Shown here one piece after another: positions 33,856 through 42,804 of a stretch of 64,000 nucleotides of DNA. Origin of the DNA: DATARH01 sp038228485 (GTDB lineage Bacteria > Pseudomonadota > Alphaproteobacteria > ATCC43930 > CGMCC-115725); the NCBI GenBank assembly GCA_038228485.1, contig JBBRPG010000001.1, forward strand, positions 1-64,000, read 5' to 3'. A program made the position numbers and the translations under genes. Positions within the stretch are counted from its first letter, which is position 1. Every line of letters begins with the position of its first letter. The notes under the pieces were generated by a model. The model made no database searches and was not told where the DNA came from. It saw only the letters and a program-made list of their open reading frames with translations.

Positions 33856-34782
33856 TCAGGCGGCGTCTGCCGGCTTCATGTGTCTCCAGTACCAGGCATA
33901 GAAATCGCGGTCGAGGTTGCCGCCCGGCTGTCCGGCGATCTTGTCGCCCTCGACGCGCAGCGCCTCTTCGATACGCGCTTCGTCGCCGCCTTCGGTCGAG
34001 TTGTGGCCCGGCTGGGCGATGCGCACGAGCTCGAAGTCGCTGTGCCCGGCATAGCGCGGGATCAGGCGGATCAGCGCGGCGTCGCCGTTCTTGGTCAACA
34101 GCTTGCTCAACGGCCCGAACTCGGCCGCCGTGTCGTGGCCGCCGCCTGCGAAAATCAGATCGTCCGAGCTCCACAGCAGCTGGCGCAGGTGCTTCCAGTT
34201 CCAGGTCGTCTGGAAGCGCTTGCGGGACACCACCTTGCCCCGGCCGAGATCAGGCACATCGTTGGCGCCGATCGGCTTGGGCTCGGGCGCGTTGGGCGCC
34301 GCCAGCGACGGATCGATAAAAATCAGCCCGTTCCAGATCTGCATCGCGTAGCGCGGCAGGCGAAACCGCGATCGGTCGGTCTCCTCCGGCCGCAGCTTGG
34401 GTTCGGTCAGGGTGCCGTCGATGGCATAGTCCCAGCCGTGGTAGCGGCAGAACAGATGGTTGCCGCGGCCTTCCTCCTCCTCGCAGATGCGGTAGCCGGC
34501 ATGGAGGCAGGCATTGCGCATCGCGTAGATCTTGTCCTCGGCCTCGCGGGCGATGACGACCGAGCGGCCGCCGATATCGACGCGGAAATAATCGCCGTCG
34601 GCCGATAGCCGGCTGGCGTGATCGGCGGCCAGCCACGGCTTGACGAATAGGTTGGTCAGCTCGGCGGCGAAGACCTCGTAGGTCTCGAACAGATCGGGGT
34701 CCGGGGTGATCGCCCCGCCCGCATCGAGTTGCGCGCCGATCTCGGTAATTTGGTCGGGAAGTTCCATCGCCCTGTCCAGCAT
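33856..34782 (-). CDS. Rieske [2Fe-2S] protein related to ring-hydroxylating oxygenase alpha subunits, catalytic iron site not visible
   Basis: 308 residues from ATG 34782 (a second ATG at 34767 is possible). Rieske motif in full: NACLHAGYRI (Cys, His) and LFCRYHGWDY (Cys, His) at ~88-115, followed by family-like IWNGLIFIDP. In oxygenases the next domain has NWK...D-x2-H-x4-H; here it reads NWKHLRQLLWSSDDLIFAGGG with no such His pair, and the C-terminal domain is short. It may carry electrons only, or use different ligands. Cotranscribed with the SMP-30 gene. Confidence 0.8.
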   Translation of the reverse strand: MLDRAMELPDQITEIGAQLDAGGAITPDPDLFETYEVFAAELTNLFVKPWLAADHASRLSADGDYFRVDIGGRSVVIAREAEDKIYAMRNACLHAGYRICEEEEGRGNHLFCRYHGWDYAIDGTLTEPKLRPEETDRSRFRLPRYAMQIWNGLIFIDPSLAAPNAPEPKPIGANDVPDLGRGKVVSRKRFQTTWNWKHLRQLLWSSDDLIFAGGGHDTAAEFGPLSKLLTKNGDAALIRLIPRYAGHSDFELVRIAQPGHNSTEGGDEARIEEALRVEGDKIAGQPGGNLDRDFYAWYWRHMKPADAA

Positions 34783-34880
34783 CCGTCCGGTTTTACGACG
34801 ATACCGCTATAGCGGCGATTGCGCGCGGTGCCTACGGCAAAGATCGCCGAACTGCCCTGCTTTGAGCGCTGGCGGCCCGC

Positions 34881-36566
34881 CTAATGGTGCTCCGGATCGG
34901 GCTCGCCAGGCTTGTGTTCGGGTTTGTCGCCCGGTTTTTTCTCCGGCGGCTTGCCCGGCGGATGAGCCGCAGCAGGCGGCGGCCCAGGTGGATGCGCCTG
35001 GGCAGGGGGCGGGGCCGCGGCGGCGGGATGCGGTGGCGGAGCTGGCGGGGCCGCAGCGGCGGGATGCGGCGGCGGGGCCGGTGGATGCACCTCGGCGGGA
35101 TGTGGTGGCGCAGCTTGCGGGGCCGCTGCGGCGGGATGCGGTGGCGGGGCCGGCGGATGCACCTCGGCGGGATGCACTTCTGCTGGATGCGGCGGCGCGC
35201 CCTGCGGATGAGCCTCAGCCGGGTGCGGCCCCGGCCCAGGCGGGTGAACCTCGGCCGGATGCGCTTCTACCGGACGCGGCGGCGCTCCCTGCGGATGTGC
35301 TTCTGGCGGATGCGGCGGTCCGCCCTGCGGATGCGCCTCAGCTGGATGCGGCGGTCCGCCCTGCGGATGCGCCTCAGCTGGATGCGGCGGTCCGCCCTGC
35401 GGATGCTCGCCTCCGCCGGGATGGTTGAGTTCGGCGGGGCGGCCGGCTTCGGCCGGGTGCCGCTGCTCGGACGGCGAGCCCGGAGACTGCATAGCCGCGG
35501 CAGGATGCGGCGGCTCGCCGGGACGCGCCGCCGGAGCAGCCTCGGTCGCGGCGGGGCTGGGATGTGACGCCGGGGCCGCGGGACCCGGCGTATGGTCTGG
35601 CCCCCCGCCAGGACCGGGATGCGCCACGACGGTCGAGGCTACCGTGCCGCTCGGTTGCGGCCCGGCAACCGCGGCCGGATGCGGCCGCTGCGCCTCGGGC
35701 ACCGCAGCGACCGGCGCTGTGCGGCGCCAGGTATCGTTCTGGATGACGATGTGGTTGTTGGTGTTGTTGGTTGTGTTGGTGATCTGGGTGAAGCGGCCGC
35801 GGTCGACCACGACCTCGTGGCGGCGCCAATCGGGATGGCCCCATCCCCATAACGGACGGACAACGCCGAACCCGACGCTAAAGCCGATGCCGGCGCCAAT
35901 TGCGTCGGCAGCGAAATTCGGCGGCGGCGGGATATACACCGGCGGATAGTCCTGATCGGGCCAATCGCCGTAAGCCTCCGCCGGGTTGTAGACCGGCAGA
36001 TAGATCATCGACGGGTCGACCGGCTCGATGATGATGTCCGAAGCGCCGCCGGAGACGGCCATCTGCGGCGTCGATTTGAGGCGCCCGGCTGCGACGGCGC
36101 GGTCACGCAGGAACTGGATGCGCGCCATCACCTCGATCTGCTGGTTGGCGAAAGCGGCGCCGAGAGCCTCGGTCCAGTCGAGATGATCGTTCATCATCAC
36201 GACGACCTGCGGAAATGGAACCAGCGATTTGACGCTCGGGTCCCACGGCAAAGGCTCCAACGCGGCGGCGAGAGCGTCGCCCTTGAGCGCGGCGTTGGCC
36301 GAATCCTGCAGCCATTTGCCCGCGTCGACGATTTGCGGTGGAAAAGTCGCCGCCATCAACAGCGCGGTCAGCAGCTGATCCGGATAGAGCGCGATCGGCG
36401 CCAGCATCTGATCGAGCTGCTGCCGGGTAAAGGCAGCCGACGCCGGCTTGAGCGCCGCGGTGGCCTCCGCGCGCGTGGGCGGGACGGGCTGCTGGGCGAT
36501 ATCCGGCGGGCTCGCCAAGAGATAGGGCAGGGTCGCGGCGTGCAGGCGATACCGAAGGTGCTGCAT
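34881..36566 (-). CDS. DUF3300 protein with long Pro/His/Ala-rich C-terminal repeats
   Basis: 561 residues from ATG 36566. The DUF3300 domain covers ~20-260: LDQMLAPIALYPDQLLTALL, WLQDSANAALKGDALAAALE, LPWDPSVKSLVPFPQVV and IIIEPVDPSMIYLPVYNPA. The C-terminal half is low complexity, built from units like HPAEAHPQGGPP, with a 36-bp exact tandem repeat at 35308-35406. The family is exported, but the first 20 residues here (MQHLRYRLHAATLPYLLA) make a poor signal peptide; a longer frame to 36755 gives nothing better. Function unknown. Confidence 0.75.
   Translation of the reverse strand: MQHLRYRLHAATLPYLLASPPDIAQQPVPPTRAEATAALKPASAAFTRQQLDQMLAPIALYPDQLLTALLMAATFPPQIVDAGKWLQDSANAALKGDALAAALEPLPWDPSVKSLVPFPQVVVMMNDHLDWTEALGAAFANQQIEVMARIQFLRDRAVAAGRLKSTPQMAVSGGASDIIIEPVDPSMIYLPVYNPAEAYGDWPDQDYPPVYIPPPPNFAADAIGAGIGFSVGFGVVRPLWGWGHPDWRRHEVVVDRGRFTQITNTTNNTNNHIVIQNDTWRRTAPVAAVPEAQRPHPAAVAGPQPSGTVASTVVAHPGPGGGPDHTPGPAAPASHPSPAATEAAPAARPGEPPHPAAAMQSPGSPSEQRHPAEAGRPAELNHPGGGEHPQGGPPHPAEAHPQGGPPHPAEAHPQGGPPHPPEAHPQGAPPRPVEAHPAEVHPPGPGPHPAEAHPQGAPPHPAEVHPAEVHPPAPPPHPAAAAPQAAPPHPAEVHPPAPPPHPAAAAPPAPPPHPAAAAPPPAQAHPPGPPPAAAHPPGKPPEKKPGDKPEHKPGEPDPEHH
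35308..35406. repeat. 36-bp exact tandem repeat (2.75 copies) in the DUF3300 gene
   Basis: Copies at 35308-35343 and 35344-35379 are identical, with 27 more matching bases at 35380-35406. Each unit encodes 12 residues, AEAHPQGGPPHP in the gene's frame. Degenerate versions extend from about 34960 to 35520. Confidence 0.9.
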
Positions 36567-36743
36567 GGGGCCTCTGATGGCGACGCCGTTCGGAAAAGTC
36601 GGCGGTGCGATCACAACGGCCCCGGCGCTCCATAATTCCCGGCTCGCGCCCAGCCTCGATCCATCATCACATCGCGGAAAATGCGGGCTTTCCTGATGCA
36701 AGTGGAGCCGGATGAGTAGCCGCATGAGAAAATGGTCAGGGAA

Positions 36744-36772
36744 TCGCCCCGTCATCCGCTTTTGGCTATAAT
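36744..36772 (+). promoter_or_regulatory. Possible promoter of the two-domain VOC gene
   Basis: A consensus -10 hexamer TATAAT at 36767-36772, 27 bases before the ATG at 36800, is rare in this GC-rich sequence. No good -35 box stands 16-18 bases upstream, so it may depend on an activator. Confidence 0.35.
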
Positions 36773-36799
36773 GGGCCGATCAACATCCGGGAGGTTGTC

Positions 36800-37747
36800 A
36801 TGCCCGTCGTCAAAGTCACCGATCTCGCGTACGGGCGGCTGCGCTCGCCCGATCTCGACAAGCAGGAGGAATTCCTCACCGCGTTCGGCATGGTGCGCGC
36901 CGACCGCACCAAGAACGCGCTCTACATGCGCGGCACCGATGCGCCGCACCACATCCACGTGACCGAGCTGGGCGAGCCCAAATACTTCGGCATCGCCTTT
37001 CATACCGGCAGCGAGGAAGACCTCGAAAAACTCAGCCGCGTAGAGGGCGCCTCTAAGGTCGAGGACATCAACGAGCCGGGCGGCGGCAAGCGTGTGCGCC
37101 TCACCGACCCCGACGGCTTCCAGGTCGAGGTTGTGCACGGCATGGCGATGCTGCCGAAAATCCCGGTCACGCGACCGAAGATCAATTTCGGTGAGGACAA
37201 GACGCAGCGGCGCAACGCGCTCTATTACAAGGAGGTTGCGCGCGGCCCGTCGCACGTCAAACGGTTTGGCCATTTTGTCGTGCACACGCCGCAATTCGAG
37301 AAGACGCTCGGCTGGTATCGCGAGATGTTCGGCTTCCGCCCCTCGGACGAGGTCTATGTCGGCAGCAAGGACAACATCACCGGCTCGTTCAACCGGCTCG
37401 ACCGCGGCGACGATTTTGTCGATCACCACGCCTTCTTCTGCATCCGCAGCGACAAGGCCGGGCTCAACCACCTCAGCTACGAGGCGGCCGATATCGACGA
37501 CATCATGATCGGCCACGATGTTCTGGCGGCGAAGGGCTACGAGCATTTCTGGGGGATCGGCCGGCATTCGCTGGGCAGCCAGGTCTACGACTACTGGGGC
37601 GACCCGTGGGGCCGGGTGCACGAGCATTGGGCCGATACCGATGTGCTCAACGCCAGCGTGCCACCCAATCTGATCAGCCGCGAGGAACTCGCCGGCCCGT
37701 GGGGCGGCCCGCCGCCGGAGAAGTTCATGCACCACGCGGTGCGTTAG
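36800..37747 (+). CDS. Two-domain VOC-family extradiol dioxygenase-like enzyme
   Basis: 315 residues, two VOC modules. The second holds the Fe(II) ligands of type I extradiol dioxygenases: His in KRFGHFVVHT (~155), His in GLNHLSYEA (~214) and Glu in WGRVHEHW (~270). The first module (YGRLRSPDLDKQEEFLTAFG) is structural. Such enzymes cleave catechol-type rings. RBS GGGAGG lies 7 bases upstream. Followed by a palindromic repeat, so probably its own transcript. Confidence 0.85.
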   Translation: MPVVKVTDLAYGRLRSPDLDKQEEFLTAFGMVRADRTKNALYMRGTDAPHHIHVTELGEPKYFGIAFHTGSEEDLEKLSRVEGASKVEDINEPGGGKRVRLTDPDGFQVEVVHGMAMLPKIPVTRPKINFGEDKTQRRNALYYKEVARGPSHVKRFGHFVVHTPQFEKTLGWYREMFGFRPSDEVYVGSKDNITGSFNRLDRGDDFVDHHAFFCIRSDKAGLNHLSYEAADIDDIMIGHDVLAAKGYEHFWGIGRHSLGSQVYDYWGDPWGRVHEHWADTDVLNASVPPNLISREELAGPWGGPPPEKFMHHAVR

Positions 37748-37750
37748 TCT

Positions 37751-37853
37751 TGTCATTGCGAGGAGCCGTGGGTGACGAAGCAATCTCGATCGGCCGGTCT
37801 GTTTGGCCCGAGATTGCTTTCCCGCGGGTCAAGCCCGCAGGTCGCAATGACGA
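37751..37853. repeat. Palindromic intergenic repeat, CGTCATTGCGAG family
   Basis: About 103 bp: TGTCATTGCGAGGAGC at the left and GTCGCAATGACGA at the right, inner arms GCAATCTCG/CGAGATTGC and GCGGGTCAAGCCCGC. Fills the gap between the VOC and amidohydrolase genes. Confidence 0.82.
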
Positions 37854-37876
37854 TTTGAAGTAGGGAGTCCTGTCCG

Positions 37877-39244
37877 ATGAAGACCTTTGTCCGTTGCGGC
37901 CAGTTGTTCACCGGGCGGGAGGACGAGGCGCAGAAGGACGCCGCGCTCGTCTATGACGAGGCTGGCGAGCTGCTTTACGCCGGCCCGGAGGCGGGCGCGC
38001 CGAAGCGCGGCAAACTGGACCGGTCGATCGACCATCCCCGCCACTTCGTGATGCCGGGGCTGATCGACGTGCATACTCACCTCGCCTATGGCAACGCCAA
38101 GACCGAGGAGGACATCGACCTCTACAGCCCGCTCGAGTTCCGCGCACTGCGCGGCATGTTCTTCGCGCAGAAGGTCGCGGCGGCGGGCTACACCGCGATC
38201 TGCTCGCCGGGGGACGCCGGGCAAGTCAGCCTGTCGATCCGCAACGCGATCGACGCCGGCTTGTTCGACGGGCCGCGGGTGATGGCCGCCGGTCCCTATA
38301 TTACCTCGCACCAGGGTCTGACCGACTGGTACCCGACCTGGATCGGCGCGCCGTCGACCTCGATCGGCAAGCTGGTGACGACGGTCGCCGAGGCGGTCGA
38401 GGAAGTCCGCTGGCAGGTCAAAAACGGGGTCGACTGCATCAAGATCGCGATGGACGGCATCCAGCGCCGCCCGGACGGCGAGCTGATCGCCGCCTTTACC
38501 CAGGAAGAAACCGACATCATCGTCCGCGAGACCCACCGCATGGGCAAAAAGGCGGTGGCGCACGCGGTCGGCCGCGAGGCGACCTTGTATTCGGCACGGG
38601 CCGGGGTGGATTTGATCTTCCACGGCTTCGGCGCGGACGACGAATGCATCGCCGCGATGAAGCAGAGCGGCAGCGCGCTGTGCCCCACCCTGACCCAGCC
38701 GAAGAACGTCATCGAGTTTACCCAGCCGCACGAGCCCGCCGCACAAAGGGGCCGGCCCGAGGCGACCGAAAAGCGCTATCGGATCGGCTGCGCCAACCTG
38801 AAAAAGGCGAAGGCGGCAGGAATTCCATTCCTGACCGGCACCGATACCGGGTTCGCGGTTACCCCCTATGGCGAGTGGCACGCGCGCGAATTGGAGCTGT
38901 TCGTCGACGATCTCGGCTTCTCCAAGGCCGCGGCGTTGCGGGCGGCGACCGAGGTCAACGCCCGGTTCATGGCCGACACCGCCAGCATCGGCGTGCTGGA
39001 GCCGGGCCGCGCCGCCGATTTCATCGCCTGGGACGGCTCCCCGCTCGCCGATATCGGCATCCTCCAGGACAAGCCGCGGCTGCGCGGCGTCTACATCGCC
39101 GGGCGCGAGATCAAGATCGCCGCCCGGCCCTACGACCCGCGCAAGGTCAGCGACTTCTCGCTGAGCAACTGGACCGACCTCTACACCCAGGAGCGCGTCG
39201 CCGAGCTGCGCGGCCAGCGCCCCCGGCTGGAGGCGGCCGAATAG
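37877..39244 (+). CDS. Metal-dependent amidohydrolase (imidazolonepropionase/prolidase-like subgroup)
   Basis: 455 residues. HxH metal motif in MPGLIDVHTHLAYG (~55), Lys in CIKIAMDGI, His in AVAHAVGREA, His in LIFHGFGADD, and Asp in FLTGTDTGFAV; C-terminal beta-sandwich ends in GRAADFIAW...GVYIAGREI. TIM-barrel amidohydrolase acting on a cyclic or linear amide; substrate unknown. It precedes a PAS_5 gene and an enolase-superfamily gene with gaps of 17 and 11 bases, so the three form an operon. Confidence 0.86.
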   Translation: MKTFVRCGQLFTGREDEAQKDAALVYDEAGELLYAGPEAGAPKRGKLDRSIDHPRHFVMPGLIDVHTHLAYGNAKTEEDIDLYSPLEFRALRGMFFAQKVAAAGYTAICSPGDAGQVSLSIRNAIDAGLFDGPRVMAAGPYITSHQGLTDWYPTWIGAPSTSIGKLVTTVAEAVEEVRWQVKNGVDCIKIAMDGIQRRPDGELIAAFTQEETDIIVRETHRMGKKAVAHAVGREATLYSARAGVDLIFHGFGADDECIAAMKQSGSALCPTLTQPKNVIEFTQPHEPAAQRGRPEATEKRYRIGCANLKKAKAAGIPFLTGTDTGFAVTPYGEWHARELELFVDDLGFSKAAALRAATEVNARFMADTASIGVLEPGRAADFIAWDGSPLADIGILQDKPRLRGVYIAGREIKIAARPYDPRKVSDFSLSNWTDLYTQERVAELRGQRPRLEAAE

Positions 39245-39261
39245 CCGCCCGGGGCGCGGCG

Positions 39262-39705
39262 ATGTTTGAGATCAAGCACCCCAAGCTGCAGCAGCTTTAC
39301 GACTACTGGTCGGCGAAACGCAGCGAGCGCGAGATGCCGGCGCGCGCCGATCTCGACCCGATCGACATGACTTTTATCATCGGCAACGTCATCCTCGTCG
39401 ATGTACTCGACGAGACGCCGCCGCGCTTTCGCATCCGCCTGCACGGCACCAACCTGTCGCAGCGCGTGGGCTACGAGCTGACCGGAAAGATGCTCGACGA
39501 GCTGCCGGTCACCGAATTCCGCGCCCTGGCGCAGCAGAGCTTCGAGCATGTGGTGCGGACCCGCGAGGTGTTGTATGCCAATCGCGACCGGGTCATCGAC
39601 GACAGGTTTGCCCGCTACGAAACGGTCATCATGCCGCTATCGGCCGATGGCGCGCGGGTCGACCGGCTGCTGATCGGCTTGATCTACGACGACGAAAACC
39701 GCTGA
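39262..39705 (+). CDS. PAS_5 (DUF1488-like PAS) domain protein
   Basis: 147 residues, single domain. LQQLYDYWSAKRSEREMPAR at the start and DMTFIIGNVILVDVLDETPPR mark the alphaproteobacterial PAS_5 family (PF07310), with FRIRLHGTNLSQRVGYELTG as the core. Usually a ligand or flavin sensor of unknown output. It sits between two enzyme genes in an operon, so it may sense or modulate the same substrate. Confidence 0.8.
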   Translation: MFEIKHPKLQQLYDYWSAKRSEREMPARADLDPIDMTFIIGNVILVDVLDETPPRFRIRLHGTNLSQRVGYELTGKMLDELPVTEFRALAQQSFEHVVRTREVLYANRDRVIDDRFARYETVIMPLSADGARVDRLLIGLIYDDENR

Positions 39706-39716
39706 GCGCCGCCGTC

Positions 39717-40847
39717 GTGAAGATCCGCGACATCCAGATCTATGTCCTGGAGGCCGCGCTGGCCGAACCGTTCGCCTACTCGCAGGCCTGGTACGAGCGG
39801 CGCGGCGCGTGCCTGGTCGAAATTATCGGCGAAGACGGCAACAGCGGCTGGGGCGAAACGTTCGGCCCCGCGCGACTGACCGCGCCGATCGTCGAATACT
39901 ATAAGCCGCTGCTGATCGGCGAGGACGCGCTCGCCACCGAGCGCCACTGGCAGAACCTCTACAACCGGCTGCGCGACCACGGGCAGAAGGGGCTGGCGAT
40001 CGAGGCGCTGTCCGCGATCGACATCGCGCTGTGGGATCTGAAGGGCCGCCATCTCGGGGTATCGGTGGCGCGGCTGATCGGCGGGCCGTTGCGCGATCGG
40101 GTTGAGGCTTACGCTACCGGGTTCTACCGCAAGCGCGGCGGCGACCCTCTCGTCTATCTGGTCGAGGAGGCGCACCGGCGCGTCGCTGAGGGCTTTACCG
40201 GCATCAAGCTCAAGCTCGGTTTTGGCCTTGAGGGCGACGCCCGGCTCTGCGAGACAGTGCGGCGCGCCATCGGGCCGGACATCCGCATCATGGTCGACGC
40301 CAACCATGCCTACGATGCGGTAGGGGCGATCCGCCTCGGCCGGCTGATCGAGCCTTACGACATTTCTTGGTTCGAGGAGCCGGTGCCGCCCGAAGACCTT
40401 GCCGGCTACCGCGAGGTCAAGGCCGCGCTGTCGATCCCGATCGCCGGCGGCGAAGCCGAGTTTACCCGCTGGGGGTTCCGCCCGCTGATCACCGAGCGGC
40501 TGGTCGATATCCTTCAGCCCGACATCGCCGCGGCCGGCGGCATCTCCGAAACCAAGAAGATTTGCGACATGGCCAATGCCTTCGGGGTGCGGGTCAACCC
40601 GCATGTCTGGGGCACCGCGGTGGCGCTCGCCGCCTCGCTGCAGCTGATCGCCTGCCTGCCGCACAACCCGCCGGGGCTGCACCCGATCGAACCGCTGCTG
40701 GAATTCGACCAGTCCGAGTACCCGATGCGCATGGCGGTCGTCACCGAGCCGATCGTGCAGCAGGACGGCTGGGTCGCGATCCCCGGCGGGCCGGGCCTCG
40801 GCATCGAGATCGACCGCGCCGCGCTCGCTCGCTTCAAGGCGGAATAA
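39717..40847 (+). CDS. Enolase-superfamily (mandelate racemase/muconate lactonizing) enzyme
   Basis: 376 residues from a GTG at 39717. Catalytic parts on the barrel: KxK in GIKLKLGF (~165), metal ligands Asp in MVDANHAY, Glu in WFEEPVPPED and Glu in AGGEAEF, and His in NPHVWGTA as second base. This KxK + HxD-like set fits mandelate-racemase-type or sugar-acid dehydratase members, which abstract a proton next to a carboxylate. The substrate is unknown; the neighbour amidohydrolase suggests an acid released from an amide or lactone. Confidence 0.88.
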   Translation: MKIRDIQIYVLEAALAEPFAYSQAWYERRGACLVEIIGEDGNSGWGETFGPARLTAPIVEYYKPLLIGEDALATERHWQNLYNRLRDHGQKGLAIEALSAIDIALWDLKGRHLGVSVARLIGGPLRDRVEAYATGFYRKRGGDPLVYLVEEAHRRVAEGFTGIKLKLGFGLEGDARLCETVRRAIGPDIRIMVDANHAYDAVGAIRLGRLIEPYDISWFEEPVPPEDLAGYREVKAALSIPIAGGEAEFTRWGFRPLITERLVDILQPDIAAAGGISETKKICDMANAFGVRVNPHVWGTAVALAASLQLIACLPHNPPGLHPIEPLLEFDQSEYPMRMAVVTEPIVQQDGWVAIPGGPGLGIEIDRAALARFKAE

Positions 40848-40944
40848 GCCGCGACAAGTACCGGACAAAGTTCCCGAGCGACGGTTGTCTGTGGGATGCG
40901 GGCACCCGACATGAAATCCGCCCCGCAACGTTCCCCCGACCCGC

Positions 40945-42150
40945 ATGCCGCCAGACCTACGCGAGACCCTGCTGCCTGACGCCACCCATGCCGACGGGCT
41001 GGCGCGGCAGATCGGCGACTGGCTGATCCGCGACGCGCGTCTGCTCGACACCAACAGGGAAGTGCTCGAAGAATTCTGCGAGCGGGTCGCCAATGCCGGC
41101 GTTCCGATCGACCGGGTCTCGCTGCACCAGCGCGCGTTTCACCCGCAATACCGCGGCGTCTCGCGCATCTGGCGCCCCGACCGCGCGCTTGAGGAGCTTT
41201 ATCTCGACCACGGTATCGAAAAGACCGCAACCTATCTCGAAAGCCCGGTGCGCGGGGTGATCGAAGACCGCAGCAGCTACGAATGGCGGCTCGATGGCGA
41301 CGCGGCATTGCCGTTCCCGATGCTCGACCAGCTGCGCACCGATGGCTACACCCATTATGCGATCGCGCCGCTGATCTACGCGGGCGGCCTGGTCAGCGCC
41401 CTTTCCTGGGCGACCCGTCGAGCTGCCGGGTTCAGCGCTGCCGAGATGCAGGTTTTCCGCGATATCCTGCCGTTTTATGCCGCGGTTGCCGAAGCAAAAG
41501 CCTTGCGCCGCTTCATCGGCGGCATGCTCGACACCTATGTCGGGCGCGAGGCCGGGCAGCTGATCCTCGACGGACAAGTGCGGCGCGGCGACACCAAGAC
41601 GATCACCGCGGCGCTGATGCTGATCGATTTGCGCGACTTTTCGATGCTGTCGGACCAGCTCAGCCCACAGGCGGTGATCCGCATCCTCAACCAGTATTTC
41701 GATTGCGTCATGCCGCCCATCCGCGACGAGGGCGGCGAGGTCGTCGAGATCATGGGCGACGGCGTCTTGGCGATGTTCCACCACAGCCGCGAGCGCAGCG
41801 CCGCCGAGGCCTGCGGCGCGGCGCTAGCCGCGGCGCAAGCCGGGCTTGCCGCGCTCGCCGAGCGCAACCGGCGCCATCCGGCGATCTCGCTCAGCGCCGG
41901 CATCGCGCTGCATTACGGCACTGTCTCCTATGGCAATATCGGCTCCGGCGAGCGGCTCGACTTCACCGTGATCGGGCCCGACGTCAACATGACCAGCCGC
42001 ATCGAGCGGCTGTGCCGCGAGTTGGACCGCGCGCTGATCATGTCCGAGACGTTCGCGGAAACGCTCAACCGGCCGATGTGGGAGATCGGCCATTTCGAGC
42101 TGCGCGGCTTCGCCAAGATGGTGCGCCTGTTCGAGCTGCCGCCGGGTTAG
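40945..42150 (+). CDS. Class III adenylate/guanylate cyclase
   Basis: 401 residues. The N-terminal ~200 residues form a soluble sensor-like region with no membrane helix. The cyclase domain at ~215-395 shows both metal aspartates (LMLIDLRDFS and VVEIMGDGVLAMF), the GIALHYGTVSYGNIGSGERL loop and FTVIGPDVNMTSRIERL with the Asn/Arg transition-state residues. Makes cAMP (or cGMP) from a nucleoside triphosphate. The window also holds an antiporter with a cyclic-nucleotide domain (1-2342), a possible target. Convergent, overlapping the next gene by 4 bases. Confidence 0.9.
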   Translation: MPPDLRETLLPDATHADGLARQIGDWLIRDARLLDTNREVLEEFCERVANAGVPIDRVSLHQRAFHPQYRGVSRIWRPDRALEELYLDHGIEKTATYLESPVRGVIEDRSSYEWRLDGDAALPFPMLDQLRTDGYTHYAIAPLIYAGGLVSALSWATRRAAGFSAAEMQVFRDILPFYAAVAEAKALRRFIGGMLDTYVGREAGQLILDGQVRRGDTKTITAALMLIDLRDFSMLSDQLSPQAVIRILNQYFDCVMPPIRDEGGEVVEIMGDGVLAMFHHSRERSAAEACGAALAAAQAGLAALAERNRRHPAISLSAGIALHYGTVSYGNIGSGERLDFTVIGPDVNMTSRIERLCRELDRALIMSETFAETLNRPMWEIGHFELRGFAKMVRLFELPPG

Positions 42151-42689
42151 CGTTTCAAATCCCGCGGGTCGCCGCGGTGCACGTCGGCCGGGTTGAGCGG
42201 TCGCTCGACCGCGTTCCATGTCGAGCAGCCGATTACCAGAACCCATATCGTCAAGGCCGCCGTCGCCGATCCGCGCCGCCAGTGAGGACGCCGCATCAGC
42301 GGCAGGCGCTCGATGTAGAAGGCATGGACAAAGCCCAGCGTCACCAGGATCAGCTTGGGCAGGAACATCGTATGCAGCCCGGCGCCGATCGGGTCGTAAA
42401 GAAATAGCAGCACTCCGGTGAGGATGGTTAGCGCGAACATCGCGTTCATTAGGGTGAGTACCGGCCGCCGCACCGGCCGCAGCGAGGCACCGGGAAAGAT
42501 GCCGAGGCGCATCACTTCCAACAGCAGCAGCAGGCCGAGAAAACCCGACATCCCCAACAGGTGCAGAAACCGAGTCAGCCCGTAGACCGAGCGCAGCCCA
42601 TAAACCCACAGGCGCAGATCGGTCGTCGCCAGCCAGGTCAGTAACCCGGGCGGCAGATGTACCCCGCCGCTGCCGTAAACGTCGGGCAT
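42147..42689 (-). CDS. Uncharacterised four-helix inner-membrane protein, possibly iron-regulated
   Basis: 180 residues with four membrane helices (about residues 35-62, 78-102, 108-130, 144-162). Histidines in or next to the helices (TRFLHLLGMSG; FVHAFYIERLP) could hold heme or metal, as in CopD/cytochrome b-like families, but no family is named. RBS AAGGAAA is 5 bases before the ATG. It is divergent from the exported protein at 42805, and the 115-bp gap contains a Fur-box match. Confidence 0.65.
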   Translation of the reverse strand: MPDVYGSGGVHLPPGLLTWLATTDLRLWVYGLRSVYGLTRFLHLLGMSGFLGLLLLLEVMRLGIFPGASLRPVRRPVLTLMNAMFALTILTGVLLFLYDPIGAGLHTMFLPKLILVTLGFVHAFYIERLPLMRRPHWRRGSATAALTIWVLVIGCSTWNAVERPLNPADVHRGDPRDLKR

Positions 42690-42745
42690 TTGGTTTCCTT
42701 ATCCCGCTCGCGGCCTCGCGAATGCCAATCATGCGCATTTTGTCG

Positions 42746-42777
42746 TTGACGTGCAATTGAGAACCATTTTCATTATC
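42746..42777 (+). promoter_or_regulatory. Probable Fur box overlapping a promoter
   Basis: 42759-42777 (GAGAACCATTTTCATTATC) matches the 19-bp Fur consensus GATAATGATAATCATTATC at 14 positions. A -35-like TTGACG is at 42746-42751 and a -10-like CATTAT at 42771-42776, inside the box. This is the usual layout for iron-repressed promoters. It could serve the plus gene at 42805 and, read the other way, the membrane-protein gene at 42689. Confidence 0.6.
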
Positions 42778-42804
42778 ACATCGCTACAACCACCCGGATC
42801 GACT

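Noticed and set aside
34960..35520. Regular short repeats that could look like a CRISPR array
   Set aside because: Units run head to tail without unique spacers and encode a periodic peptide in the frame of a real gene.
34884..35567. A 227-codon plus-strand frame rich in Arg/Gly/Met, and another at 34706-35428
   Set aside because: Mirror translations of the repetitive tail of the DUF3300 gene; no RBS and no domain.
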